Assembly: GCA_039566865.1 (NCBI GenBank) | Contig: CM076944.1 | Span: 12,050,501 to 12,114,500, forward strand | Source of the DNA: Aurelia coerulea | Taxonomy: Eukaryota > Cnidaria > Scyphozoa > Semaeostomeae > Ulmaridae | Direction of reading: 5' to 3' | DNA: 64,000 nt | Shown: positions 46,938 to 57,682 of the stretch, piece after piece | Layout of the letters: the number at the start of each line of letters is the position of its first letter | Position numbering within the stretch: the first letter of the stretch is position 1 | Notes under the pieces: model-generated | Database searches by the model: none | What the model was told of the DNA's origin: nothing | What the model saw: the letters and a program-made list of their open reading frames with translations, nothing else | Program-made: the position numbers and the translations under genes

Positions 46938-46955
46938 TTCTTTGCCAGTTAACAT
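45381..46955 (-). CDS. LINE reverse transcriptase, N-terminally truncated, frame intact
   Basis: The frame of 524 codons starts just after the truncation point; the first about nine residues are probably not LINE sequence, so the ATG is fortuitous. RT motifs: YLDISKAFDKVWHDG with catalytic D28, AGVPQGSILGP at 83-93, and FADDTSLF with D116-D117, all intact. The thumb follows (HKHLGIILDSKL, around 190-205), then WRGTSREKLYAELGWESL and a Cys/His C-terminal block (MCPTNDGIEDTEHFLLLC). The endonuclease and fingers are missing, so it cannot mobilise itself. Same clade (Jockey/CR1-like) as the remnants at 12913-13230 and 33745-34000. Confidence 0.9.
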   Translation of the reverse strand: MLTGKETHTIFKAFDCNPPLDVRSVYLDISKAFDKVWHDGLIYKLKRCGVSGQLLSLIQSFLKDRKQRTVLNGQCSNWGDILAGVPQGSILGPLFFLVYINDLAVDLKCNVKLFADDTSLFTVVQEPNAAAEDLNHDLELITLWAHDWRMSFNPDPQKQAVELLLSKKKHEVDHPVILFNNIPVKKVDEHKHLGIILDSKLSFSAHIKTAISKTRKGIGLLKYLSKYLPRHTLNEMYKLYVRPHLDYGDVIYHTPAKVCEFSQNIILPSLMEKLEAVQYSAALAVTGTWRGTSREKLYAELGWESLSSRRWSRRMTLFYKIMNNLTPLYTKEPIPPPHQSQYSLRNQDVIGRLRARTEKYQSSFYPNCITEWNKLDPEIRITPSIAAFKSKLLSIIRPPAKPVFGIHDPLGLSYLSQIRVGLSKLNFHKFKHNFKDTINPMCPTNDGIEDTEHFLLLCPSFSIQRRDLLAGLSVVLQPFVQINTLSNNVLVQLLLYGDKDLSSDVNKHVLELTLNFIHQTGRFD

Positions 46956-46959
46956 TTAA

Positions 46960-47684
46960 AGATGTGATGCAAAAGTCTGAATATATGGCCATCAGAGAAT
47001 ACGAATTCAGTTAATACTGAGTTAAGAGAATACGCATAAGAGTTTAGCCTTTTCTATCTCATCTAAAATTTTTACTGGAAAATTAGGCCGTTTCTCTCTC
47101 GTGCCATCGAAGGCTTGAATTTGAGCAAGTTTTTCTTCTTCTTTTTGACATGAAAACGCCCTGGGAAAACTGCAACCAACATCTTAAAATGAAATTTAGC
47201 CTTTAGGCAATCAAATAAAACAAAGTTTTTGAAAATAGGTTCATGTTTTATGGATATGTAAGCAATCAAGCAATAATACATTATTTTGGGACACACGGTA
47301 TAGGAGCCTTTGATTTTCAGTCCATTGCTGCTAAGGATGATTTCTCTTTCTCATTCGAAGCCCCCGTGAAAACTCCCCTGTTCTCTCCTCTCAAGCCAGC
47401 GATGTTTTAGCTGGAAAAAGAAACCGATCTATGCAACTCTACCTCCTCCTCTAAGCACCTTCTAATAAAGAAAGTGGGAGTAAGATAAAAGATGCAATGT
47501 ACTAATGTTTAGGAAATGTTGCTATGTCTAAAGATCATTCCCTTGTACCTAGAAGCAGGGCAAGGGGACTCGGTCGATCCTTTTATTTCACTGAATTTGA
47601 CCTTTACCCTGCTTTGGGGGCGAATTTGACACAACAAAGTATTTATTGCGTTAGCTACAGGGAAGACGAATATAGCCCTGTCCA
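46960..47684. other. Non-coding stretch with one possible mariner-type end
   Basis: GGGACACACGG followed by TA (47288-47300) looks like the right end of a CCGTGTGTCCC-type element, but no partner was found to the left. No gene is supported. Confidence 0.35.
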
Positions 47685-48216
47685 CAAGTTGCTCGGCAAC
47701 TTTCAGGCAACTTGCAGTCTTTTGGGCAACTTTTAGGAATTTTGGCAACTTTTAGGAATTTTGGCAACTTTTGCTATATTGAGAATCGTGTCCTCATTAT
47801 AGCAAAGTTAAAACAATTTCAACGATGTTCATTTTCTGCAACAGTAATGAAAATTAGACATGCAAAGGATCTGTTTTCTGGTCAGGCTGGAGGCAGGGAA
47901 TTCTTCTAAACCATCGACCGCATTGCCTAACCTTTGTTTTCTCTGCTGATTATGAAGTTATATGGTACAAAAAATAATTTAAGCCCTTACAACATTTTCA
48001 AAAATGCTCCGAAGTCACGTGACCGATAACGTCAAAAGTTACGTTTTAAAGACTAAAAATCATTCTAACTCCTCAAGTATACGTCAGATTGCAATTTAGA
48101 CACCAGATTCGAGCTTGCCTGAATGAGAGCTTTTGAATAATGTATACACGTATGCATTTTGATGATGCCATCAATTTGTTCAATGATGACGTCATGGAGG
48201 GTACCCAAAATGGTGG
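47685..48216 (-). repeat. Repeat D, inverted partial copy
   Basis: The sequence at 47915-48216 is the reverse complement of 53190-53490 (shared: ACGTCATTC, CTTGAGGAG, GTCACGTGAC, TTAAGCCCTTACAACATTTTC). The outer GGCAACTTT-rich part (47685-47775) likewise matches GAGCAACTTTT repeats at 53845-53945. One TGACGTCA lies at 48187. It is cut on the right by the LINE starting near 48225. Confidence 0.78.
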
Positions 48217-48224
48217 TTTTCCTT

Positions 48225-50962
48225 GTGATATCCAGGTACTACCAATCGAGCTCAATCTTAAGAAAACAAAATGATTATTACTCCCAGCATATAGACCACC
48301 TTCTCAGAATGATAAGTATTTTCTATACCACCTGGAGCGAATTATAGACTTTCACACAAAGTCGATAGAAAACATGTTGATATTTGGTGATCTTAATATG
48401 GAGGTATCTGAACCTGCAATGCAGTTATTATTTCAGCAATATTCATTATTTAGTATGATTAGATCCTCCACATGTTTCAAAAGTTCACAAGGCAAATGTA
48501 TTGATCTTATGTTAACTAATAGCAAATACAGCTTTTTTGGGAGCCAAACATTCGAAACGGGATTCAGTGATTTCCATCATATGATTTATACTATACTAAA
48601 AACAACTTATACCAACCTTCCACCAAAGATTATAAAATATCGGGACTACAAAAAATTGTCCGAGACAGATTTCCTTACAGACCTCTCGAGTGATATTTGT
48701 TCAAACCTTCCTGATAATTATAACGAATTTGAAGGACTAGTTGAAACATTATTAGACAAACACGCACCATACAAAAAGGCAACCATTAGAGGCAATAATA
48801 AACCACATGTCTCAAAAGGGATGAACAAAAAAATCATCTGTAGAACTCGGTTCAAAAAGATCGCCAACAAAACGCATAAGGAAGAAGATATTCGTAGGTA
48901 TAAGAGGCAAAGGAATAAAATTGTTAAACTAAACAAAGTTGCAAAGAAGAGATATTTTCGAAGTTTAGATCCCGCAACTATTGGTAATGATAAACGTTTC
49001 TGGAAAACTTTTAAGCAGTTATTTTCCAGCAAATCATCAAATATTCAAGAGAAGATCATTCTCGTTGAAAATGGTTCAAGAATCACCTGTGACAAACAAA
49101 TAGCAGAATGTTTTAACGAGTACTTTGTTAATATCACTGCTACACTACCTATTGAGGCTCCTGTGACCCCACCATTATATGTCCCTTTGCAGGACCCTGT
49201 TTTGAATGCCATCAAGAAATACGACAACCACCCTAGTGTATTGTTGATTAGAAATAATGTTGTAAATAACGAGACGTTTGAGTTTCATCCTGTTAGCCCT
49301 AATGATGTTTGGAATGAAATTAGGCAGCTAGATAATTCGAACAAAACGAGTGGATGTATTTCAGTTGACATTCTTAAATTAATATCCGGATTGTGTCACA
49401 TCGAGATTACTAAATATTTCAACACGATGCTATTCACTAGTGAGTTCCCCGACCGCATTAAGGCCGTCGATGTATCATCGTTATACAAAAGTTCTGAATC
49501 CACCTGTAAAGTAAATTATAGACCAATTAGTGTAGCAACAGCGATGTCCAAAGTCTTTAAGCGTTTGATAGCGAAACAGATCAATTCTTTTGTGACTGCG
49601 AAGATATCAAATCTATTATGTGCTTATAGAAAAGGACACAGTGCACAACATGCGCTGATTCGACTTATTGAAACTATTCGCAAGACATTAGATAAGAAAG
49701 GTGTTGCTGGTATGATTTTGATGGACTTATCAAAAGCATTCGACTGCATGCCTCATAATTTACTTATTGCTAAATTAAATGCGTATGGTTTTGGTCTGCA
49801 GGGTCTCAGATTGATAGCAAATTACCTCTCAGATAGAAAGCAGAGAGTAAAGGTTGGCTCAACATATAGTGACTGGTTACAAACAAAAACTGGTGTCCCC
49901 CAGGGCTCTGTGCTAGGGCCACTACTATTCAATATTTCTCTCAATGACTTCATCTACATCGTCGAACATTCGGAGGTGTGCAATTTTGCTGATGATAACA
50001 CCATTTTTTCTTGTGATGACACTTTTGAAAGTGTGGCTTCAAACCTAGAAGAAGATATGTCTCAAGCGATCTCTTGGTTCAAAACTAATCAAATGGTAGT
50101 CAATCCATCAACATTCTAAGTTATGCTACTCGGTTTGAAGACAAATGATAATATTGTTCTCGATATTGGAAATGTATCTGTTGATATTGTCAGTAGTGTT
50201 TTATTATTGGGGATTACCATAGACTCGAGACTAAAATTCGACCAACATGTGGCAAAATTATGTTAAAAAGCAAGCAACAAGATCAGTGCCTTCTCGAGAG
50301 TCTCAAATTATTTAGATGAGAAACAATCTCTTTTACTGTACAACTCATTCATAATGTCTCAGTTTAATTATTGTCCGTTGATATGGATGTTTTGTGGAAA
50401 GGTTGCGAATAATGATCTCAATCGCACCCATAAGAGAGCGCTTCGAATTCTCTTCAGCGATTTTATATCTTCTTTTGATGAGTTGTTACAGAGAGGAAAG
50501 GAGTGCACTATTCACCAAAAGAACTTGCAAAAGTTAATGCTCGAGGCTTATAGCAGTTTAACACAACAAAACCCTTCTTTTTTGTGGGATATGTTCCATG
50601 AAAAGGACAATAATTACAATCTACGATCAAAGAATCTGTTGATGTTGCCTCAAACTAAAACAACTACTTATGCCAACGATAGTTTATCTTTTCGTGGTAG
50701 CATATTATGGAATTCCCTGCCCAATGATACAAAAATTGCCACCTCCGTCTGTTCTTTTAAGTCATGCATAAAAAATGGATTGGAGAGACTTGCCGTTGCA
50801 AAATTTGTAAATAGGGTATTTTAGGGTATTTTCGTTTCTTATCATGAACTGTAATTTATTTTTGTTTTTGTAAATAGTTGGTCTTTATTAGTTCTTGAAG
50901 TAAAGCTATTTTTAATAACCAACTTTAAAGAATGTTATAATAATAATAATAATAATAATAAC
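48225..50962 (+). mobile_element. LINE, 5'-truncated in EEP domain, (TAA)n tail
   Basis: The element starts within the endonuclease (ILPIEL-type residues at about 48225-48260) where repeat D ends, and finishes in a TAA/ATA microsatellite tail at 50936-50962 after a 110-bp 3' UTR. At about 2.7 kb it holds everything downstream of the middle of the endonuclease. Same family as 5507-8660. Confidence 0.9.
48230..50824 (+). pseudogene. LINE ORF2-type protein with three in-frame stops
   Basis: One reading frame runs through the element with only three nonsense codons: TGA 48272-48274, TAA 50117-50119 and TAA 50264-50266; the natural stop is TAG 50822-50824. Parts in order: endonuclease C-terminal half (YRPP; LIFGDLNME around residue 1-10 of the long frame; SDFHHMIYT with the catalytic SDH replaced by SDF), linker (LDKHAPYKKATIRGNN), RT fingers and palm (NYRPISVATAMSKVFKR; MDLSKAFDCMPH; TGVPQGSVLGPLLF; NFADDNTIF), thumb (LLLGITIDSRL) and the C-terminal region (YCPLIWMFCGK, THKRALRI). 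RT catalytic residues look intact, but the SDF substitution and the stops make it inactive as an autonomous copy. Confidence 0.9.
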
Positions 50963-50969
50963 CGCGTGG

Positions 50970-51475
50970 ACCTGTATGGACCTGCAGTCCCTTCAGCTTC
51001 TCGATTGAATTGCTCCGTATGTAAATCGCCATGAATTGCAGAGAATTTATCTCCAGTGATGCTGCCTCCAAATCCTAATTCGTTCAAACCTTTAAATTCT
51101 GGAGATTGCTCATCCTGCCATGATTGTAGAAGCACTTGTTGGTATGTACAGTAGCGGGCATAGTTAATGTGATTGAATGCGAATGTAAATGGAATCATGT
51201 TTCGTTCTGCTTGCAAGTGTGCTTCGATGTTGCTTTCCCGCACAGCTTCTACCATACTCAACAAAGCAGACACATCCTTCAGGTAAGCGATTGTAATACG
51301 CTTTTGGGTACCCTCTACATCTTCCAACCAGGAAGCAACCATATCTTTGAATGACTGCATGGCCATCACATTCTCCAGTGCAGACTTTGAAGGACTCTTC
51401 CGCGTAAGATTAGAGCCCCGAGCAAGTTTTTATCTACATTTCCAAGATCATGTGTGCTGTCTTCGACGAAGCATT
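50970..51475 (-). pseudogene. Fragment of an uncharacterised animal protein family
   Basis: The minus-strand frame 51369-50963 reads SFKDMVASWLEDVEG, then EAHLQAERNMIPFTFAFNHI, NYARYCTYQQVLL and GDKFSAIHGDLHTEQFNREA. The EAHL-x-A-x-x-x-M-x-P-F, HINYARY and GDL-x-TE-x-x-NR-x-x-x-G blocks match, from memory, a repeated family of uncharacterised proteins in cnidarian and other invertebrate genomes, often in transposon-rich context. The upstream part (about 51475-51380; ETVDALIQCFVED, LRGRVLQSLHW) is in another frame, so there is a frameshift near 51377. The (TAA)n end of the LINE at 50962 cuts it at its C-terminal side (GPYRSTR). Confidence 0.62.
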
Positions 51476-51504
51476 GTATGAGTGCATCAACAGTTTCTTT
51501 ATGT

Positions 51505-53405
51505 GTACGCATGCAAGGCTAACATTGACTGATGTTGCCTTTAGGAACATTTATTATGGGCTTAAGTTAATGAAAATAAACGAACGATAATAGTAAGACG
51601 GTGGATGTTCTAGAAACATCGTCTCCTTCCTTCTTAGAAAGTGTCAAGCAAAAAGATGCATGATTGGTGGTTATGCCAAATTTTGCCTCGCAAGTCAGAA
51701 TCTACTTACCCGGTGGACCACCATTTTGAAAATGATGACGTCATCATGGAAAATCGCTGACATCATCCAAATGCATATATGTATACGTCATTCGCAAGCC
51801 CTTATCCAGGCGAGCTCAAATCTGGTTTCTATATTGAAATCGAACGTATACTTGAGGAGATAGAATTATTTTTAGTCTTGAAAACGTAACTTTTTGGCGT
51901 CATCGGTCACGTGACTTCAAAACATTTTTGAAAATGTTGTACGCATGCAAGGCTAACATTGACTGATGTTGCCTTTAGAAACATTTATTGTGGGCCTAAA
52001 TTAATGAAAATAAAAGAATGATAATAATAAGACGGTGGATGGTCTAGGAACATCGTCTCCTTCGTTCTTAGAAAATGTCAAGCAAAAATATGCATGATTG
52101 ATGGTTATGCCAAATTTTGCCTCGCAAGTCAGAATTTACACTTACCTCACATAAGTATAGCACCACCTTACTCAAAAGTGTCTTTTTGCCCAACCAACAG
52201 AATTTACATAACAAAAGCATCAGCATTTAAGGGTTTCTCTACCGGGTGTTTTGGTGGGAAAAGAATTGTTAATTTGTTTGCTTTTCATTCATAAGAAAAT
52301 GAAACGTAATTTTGTTGGTTTCTTTGATAAATTAGCAAAAACCTCCGGACAAGAGGAGTAGGCCAAAACAAAATGATAAACGGATAGATATCTGGGGGCA
52401 AAGATAACAACATTTTAGCGTTTTCAAATTAGGATTCTACAAACTTTATCGCAATAACAAAAGTTTTCCGTGAGGAAGGCAAGAAGGATAAACACAAAAG
52501 GAAATGGAAAGAAACCATTCCAAGGTAAGAATATCCTTGATATCACTTTTATCACATTAACATTAATTTTGCTTCCTGGAAGACTTTAGGCAGGTGGTTG
52601 ACACTTGAATATATAGATTTTGATGTGCTTAACAAAATCGCTACGGTTTAATTTAGTTTGAGGGTAATTTTGAAATTTAACAAGTGACTGGAGCATGTTT
52701 TTTTTAAAGTGACTCCTTCTTAGAGAAATTCAAGTTCAGCTACATGGAATGACGGCCTTGTTATTTATTTGAAATTTCTTCTTTTATCACATTCAAAGTG
52801 GAAAAATTTTAGCATGAGGATAAAGTTTGCAGAATCCTAATTTGAAAACACTAAATTTTGTTTTCTTTGCCCCCAGATATCTATCCGTTTCTCATTTTGT
52901 TTTGGCCTACTCCTCCAGCTACGCTGCCAAAATCTTGTGCAGTGTTGTCCGGAGGTTTTTGCTAATTTATCAAAGAAACCAACAAAATTACGATTGATTT
53001 TCTTATAAATGAAAAGCAAACAAATTAGCAATTCTTTTCCTACCAAAACACACGGTAGAGAAACCTTGAAATGCTGAGGCTGTTTTTATGCAAATTTTGT
53101 TGGTTGGGCTGAAAAACACTTTTGGGCGCCATTTTGTGTTAGGTGGTGCAATACTTATGTGAGGTAAGTGTACTTACCCGGTGGACCACAATTTTGAAAA
53201 TGATGACGTCATCTTTGAAAATCGCTGACATAATCGAAATGCATATATGTATACGTCATTCGAAAGCCCTTATCTAGGCGAGCTCGAATCTGGTTTCTAT
53301 TTGAAATCGAACGTATACTTGAGGAGTTAGAATGATTTTTAATCTTGAAAACGTAACTTTTTGAGGTCATCGGTCACGTGACTTCAAAACATGTTTGAAA
53401 ATGTT
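51505..53405 (+). repeat. Repeat D, 434-bp tandem duplication
   Basis: GTACGCATGCAAGGCTAAC begins at 51505 and again at 51939; both units run through GTTATGCCAAATTTTGCC and CGCAAGTCAGAAT to CTTACCCGGTGGACCA and GTCACGTGACTTC. The second unit is interrupted at its CTACTTACCC site by a MITE (52139-53170) and resumes at 53171. TGACGTCA occurs at 51736 and 53204. An inverted partial copy lies at 47685-48216. Confidence 0.82.
52139..53170. mobile_element. TA-flanked foldback MITE inside repeat D
   Basis: The terminal inverted repeat CACTTACCTCACATAAGTAT / ATACTTATGTGAGGTAAGTG is flanked by TA (52137-52138, 53171-53172). The arms of about 320 bp (for example TCTTTGATAAATTAGC and ACGGATAGATATCTGGGGGC in both senses) surround a spacer near 52460-52830. 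The uninterrupted neighbour unit of repeat D shows the empty site, which confirms a TA target. Tc1/mariner-type target, no transposase. Confidence 0.9.
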
Positions 53406-54155
53406 GTAAGGGCTTAAATTATTTTTTGTACCATATAATTTCATAATCAGCAGAGAAAACAAAGGTTAGGCAATGTGATCGATGGTTTTAGAAGAAGACT
53501 ATGAGCAGTATGTTAACGATGATTATGGTGACAATGATGATGATCGTTATGATGAGAATGCTGATAATTGTGATGATCATTATTAATCAATGAATGTTGC
53601 TGTTGTTGTTGCTGTTGTTGCTACTGTTTATAAGCAACAAAATGGTTCCTGCTGAAATACTGAAGATGTGTTACAAGGTTCTAACAGTATTAGCGCTTCC
53701 AGGGAACTGCACTTGCCTAATATCAAAGAGAATATGTTGCAATAAAACAAAAAAGGTACTTTTTGGAAGCACACTTGGCGCTAATCTTGTTTATATATGT
53801 CAATTATTCATAAATCTATAGCATTTGGCCATTAAAAAATGACACTGAATGAGCAACTTTTGGGCAACGTTTTTAAAAAAGTGGTAACATTTGAGCAACT
53901 TTTCAGGAACGTTTGAGCAACTTTTCAAGAAATTTCGAGCAACTTATGGACATGGATAGAAGAAGATATTTGGAAAGTTTCACGAGAATCGGATCAACGC
54001 TGCTCCAGTTTCACGTGCAACAAAATTTCTTCTGAAAATATTAATATCGATAACAAGATTGCAATATGCAATTTCTCTAATTTCTAGAATACAGGATAAC
54101 ATTCCAACTTCTCTTCATGGATAATCAAGCATGAATATAATAGGGTCTTTTACTA
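53406..54155. other. Non-coding, repeat D outer part and GAT-rich run
   Basis: 53406-53490 and 53845-53945 continue the inverted match to 47685-47935. Between them is a GATGAT-rich stretch (53500-53590) and CTGTTGTTGCTGTTG. The short frame at 53594 is low-complexity at its start and not supported. Confidence 0.45.
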
Positions 54156-55986
54156 TTAGTTTAGACTGACAGAGCGGAAACGATGCACGCATGCGCACTA
54201 ATGTTGCCTAAATCGAAGGATGGAAAGCAAAAACTCACGCCGTCGAAATTATGATCGAGCAATGAACATTAAATATTTTCGATCGTAAAATGCTTTTTTG
54301 CGGCAGTTTATAGAGGGAAAATATTGATCAAATGGTACACATCCTGTTCAGTTTTTGCCCGTCTTTCTGTTAAAGGTAAAAATATTTATGTAAGCGGAAT
54401 ATTTTTCTGTCAAAATAGCTGAATGTAATTGCAAGTGAAAGCTAGGAGTGGCAATTTCTTAAGTGTCGCCCCTGTGAAAGTCCCAAACATAAGGCTGTTT
54501 CTTAACACATAAGGGATTTTATGCTTTTAATCTAAGAGTCGGGGATGCCTCCACCATATATCAAGAGTTCTCTTGAATCCAAGGTTGTTCTTGCTCACAA
54601 CACTGAAAGAAATTCGAGGTTTGATTAATTTCGGAAATTTTAAACGTCCTCGAAATTTCACAACAGTGTTGATTCGCGGAAGGGACCTTATTTGCTGGAA
54701 ACTGCTTGAACTCACTTACCACTGAATGAATTCTTGTTAAAACCAGTTGCAAAATTTGTGTATCCTCCAAATACAAGAGTTTTAGTCACAAATTGACCAC
54801 TATTTGCGATGAATATCAGCAATATTTCAAATAAATCCAGAAGTCTTGCATGAAATGGGCTTCTTCCATGTTTCTAGTCGCTGGAAATGCTTCAAGTCGT
54901 CACTGAAGCTCGACTGACGCGTAAAGCACTTGAGAATGATGTAAAAGATATACTCTGATTATTTAAAAATCAAAGGCATGCCTTTTCTAGAAAAGAATAA
55001 GCTGCTCATCTAACTTATTTCGCAATGCGAACATGCTATTCCTCTGACGTGACACTGTATTCGAATTTCGAATAACAGAGGGACAAATATCAAGTTTCAC
55101 AAAGGTTTTATCATGATTTTGAAAAATGTTTTCAAAGAAGCCAAATAGACAAATATTTTCGAAATGCAAGATCAGGAGGGAAATTGATTTTCATCCATAC
55201 ACATATTTTTGCATAAGAAATTGCCCATAGTATAAGAAAGTCAACTCTCAGAGCGCCAAAAAATTAAGTAACTCCAGTACTGGGAAAATATAGTTAAGAA
55301 ACTATTTATTTTGATGAAGGTAATCCTTGTCATAGTTTTACTTTACTTTCATTTGTTTCCTATATCATATTACTCGTATTAAGAAAGGCTTAAACCGCCT
55401 TGTTTTGAAATACTCACGAGGGCACATGTAGTGAACAGTTATGGCTCGTGTTATGGAGCATCTAAGGAAAGCCGTAAGAAATTTTGAGTACTCAAAATCT
55501 GATAACTTTAAGAAGCTTTCAGTACTGGCCCATACTCTTAATTTCCTATGAAAAAATACGTGCAATGTGTTTTTGATCACACTCTGCTATGAATTTAGAA
55601 CGCTTTTCAGAAAAATTGAGAAAAAGTCCGCTTAAACTGACGTATCAAATTTCTTCAAAAAGTATTTGAATAGACCTTTCCCATAATTACGTCATCACAT
55701 GAGCGGCGCGCATTGCATCACGGGACTTGTAGTTAAAAATCCGATCTCGTGTTGTGATTTGTATGGAGTTGTAAGGAAGTGTGCGGAAATAAGTGGTTTA
55801 ACGTGATAAATATTGAAGAAAAACATGGAAAGATCTGCTGAATTTACCGATGAGTGTCCCTAATTTTAAAAAAATACTCTAGTCTGGGGATCGGTGCGAC
55901 AGAATTGCAGAATCGAGAAGTTTTAGCGGAGGAAGCGGAGGAAGCGGACGAATGCTCAACACGGCCTAACCTAACGTCAACATGAC

Positions 55987-56196
55987 ATGGTCAACGTGAA
56001 CGAAAATGGGCAAAGAGAAGGGAAAGCTGTGGTTTGGGGATTCACATACTGTGTTCCTGACTGCTTTATCAAAAGTAGACAGAATCCAGAACTTTCATTT
56101 TACAATTTTCCCAACGGAAAGCACATGATTTCGCGAAAGGATTTCAAGGACCCAGGTTTTACTTTGACATTTTGGCATAATTTATCTGTTCTTTGA
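55987..56196 (+). pseudogene. THAP domain N-terminal half, left arm
   Basis: The frame MVNVNENGQREGKAVVWGF then YCVPDCFIKSRQNPELSF carries the first two zinc ligands (C-x3-C) and the FPN block of a THAP zinc finger. Compared with the right arm it lacks about 14 residues after FPN (the AEEQELRKKWL part), then continues HMISRKDFKDPG and loses similarity. The second ligand pair (C-x2-H) is missing. It cannot form a complete finger. Confidence 0.7.
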
Positions 56197-56346
56197 TTTA
56201 TTTGTGGCCCTCTGTCTGCCCTTTCTGGCTTTTAGGTTTTGGCACAATAGTGGGAACATCATTCTTGTATGTTTTTCTGCCCCCCAACGAAATGCTTTGA
56301 ACACATTATGTGTACCAACCTACCTTGGCGCCTTGAAATCCTTTCG

Positions 56347-56532
56347 CTAAATCATGTGCAACCATTTCTTTCGCAGTTCCTGCTCTTCTGCACTCTTTTC
56401 ATTGGGAAAATTGCAAAATGAAAGTTCTGGATTCCGTCTACTTTTGATAAAGCAGTCAGGAACACAGTATGTGAATCCCCAAACAACAGCTTTCCCTTCT
56501 CTTTGCCCATTATTTTCGTTCACGTTGACCAT
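56347..56532 (-). pseudogene. THAP domain N-terminal half, right arm
   Basis: The minus-strand frame MVNVNENNGQREGKAVVWGF and YCVPDCFIKSRRNPELSF continues to FPNEKSAEEQELRKKWLHMI, then meets a TAG where the left arm encodes Ser. It retains the helix-forming ELRKKWL block lost from the left arm but is terminated before the second zinc-ligand pair. Confidence 0.7.
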
Positions 56533-57682
56533 GTCATGTTGACGTTAGGCCGTGTTGAGCATTCGTCCGCTTCCTCCGCTAAAACTTCTCGATTCTGCAA
56601 TTCTGTCGCACCGATCCAAGGACAGAGTTTTGAAAAAAGCTGGGGACATACTCATCTGTAAATTCAGTTGATCTTACCATGTTTTTCTTCTATATTTATC
56701 ACGCTAAACCACTTACTTCCGCATGCTTCCTTGCAACTCCATACAAATCACAACATGAGATCAGATTTTTAACTACTAGTCCCATGATGCAATGCGCGCC
56801 GCTCGGGCTATGACGTAATTATGGGAAAGGCCTATTCTACCCAGCTGCAGTTTTGGAATGAGCAATAGAAATCTCGCATACTTGAATATTGTTCAGTGAC
56901 TGGACACAAGCAACGGCGAGCGACGGGACGGAATATGTGGAGGAAAGGAAAGATAGGAAGAGAGAGATAGGCTCTGGGACAATTTTGATACAATACCTCG
57001 TTCCTGTGAGGTGATCATAAATAAACACGACAGCAAATTGTCTGTGGCATCTTATCATCCTGCTCCTAAAACAGGGATATTTTTATTTGTTCAGAGCATG
57101 TCAAGAGTTCTTATCCCTCTTTTCCCCTCTATCCTTCGTTGCTCGGATTTCTGGTCCTTTTCTTTGCCTCTCAATTCTTTTGGTTCTGATACCCAGGGAA
57201 ATAAAACTTAAAATGGCTAAGACTACAACTGTTACTGCGGTGTCTTGGCAAGGAAAAAGATTATCATGTTAATATTTGTCAAATGCTTTCGATTCTTTAA
57301 TTATAACCGCCAGGGTTTTCGGCATAGTTTCTGCAACAAAAGGGCCCGTACCAAAGCCTACTAAAATATAAATGCGAGAAAGCTATTCATTTTACGCTAA
57401 AAACATTTTGTTCGAAATCGTGCCTAAAGTGCAAAAGAAATATTTGGCCGGAAAAATATAAAAGGTAGTAGAGACTTGAATGATCATTGGTAGAAAGTTT
57501 CTTGATTGTTTTAAATGTTTCCTAACTTTTGAGTATATTCTTTCCCTTCTGATCTTGACTTCTGTCCGTCATTTCAACTGCTTGATTCATTTCGGAAATA
57601 TTTGTCTATTTGGCTTCTTTGAAAAAAAATTTTCAAAATTATGATGAAACCTTTGTGAAACTTGATATTTGTCCCTCTGTTA

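Larger units (their letters stand above)
55668..56837. mobile_element. THAP-bearing foldback element
   Basis: The arms 55668-56152 and 56322-56837 are inverted copies with ends GAATAGACCTTTCCCAT and (reversed) GAATAGGCCTTTCCCAT. Each arm contains the same leader (GGATCGGTGCGACAGAATTG- or reversed equivalent) and a start codon opening a THAP-like frame. A THAP domain at the N-terminus is typical of P-element-like and some other DNA transposases, so this is probably a derivative formed by inverted duplication of a transposon's 5' end. Confidence 0.82.

Noticed and set aside
46960..47300. Mariner-type element ending at 47298
   Set aside because: Only one end (GGGACACACGG-TA) was seen; no matching left end was found upstream.
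55200..55620. Coding exon in the foldback interior (minus-strand frames)
   Set aside because: Frames are short, without splice context or domains, and the region is AT-rich spacer.
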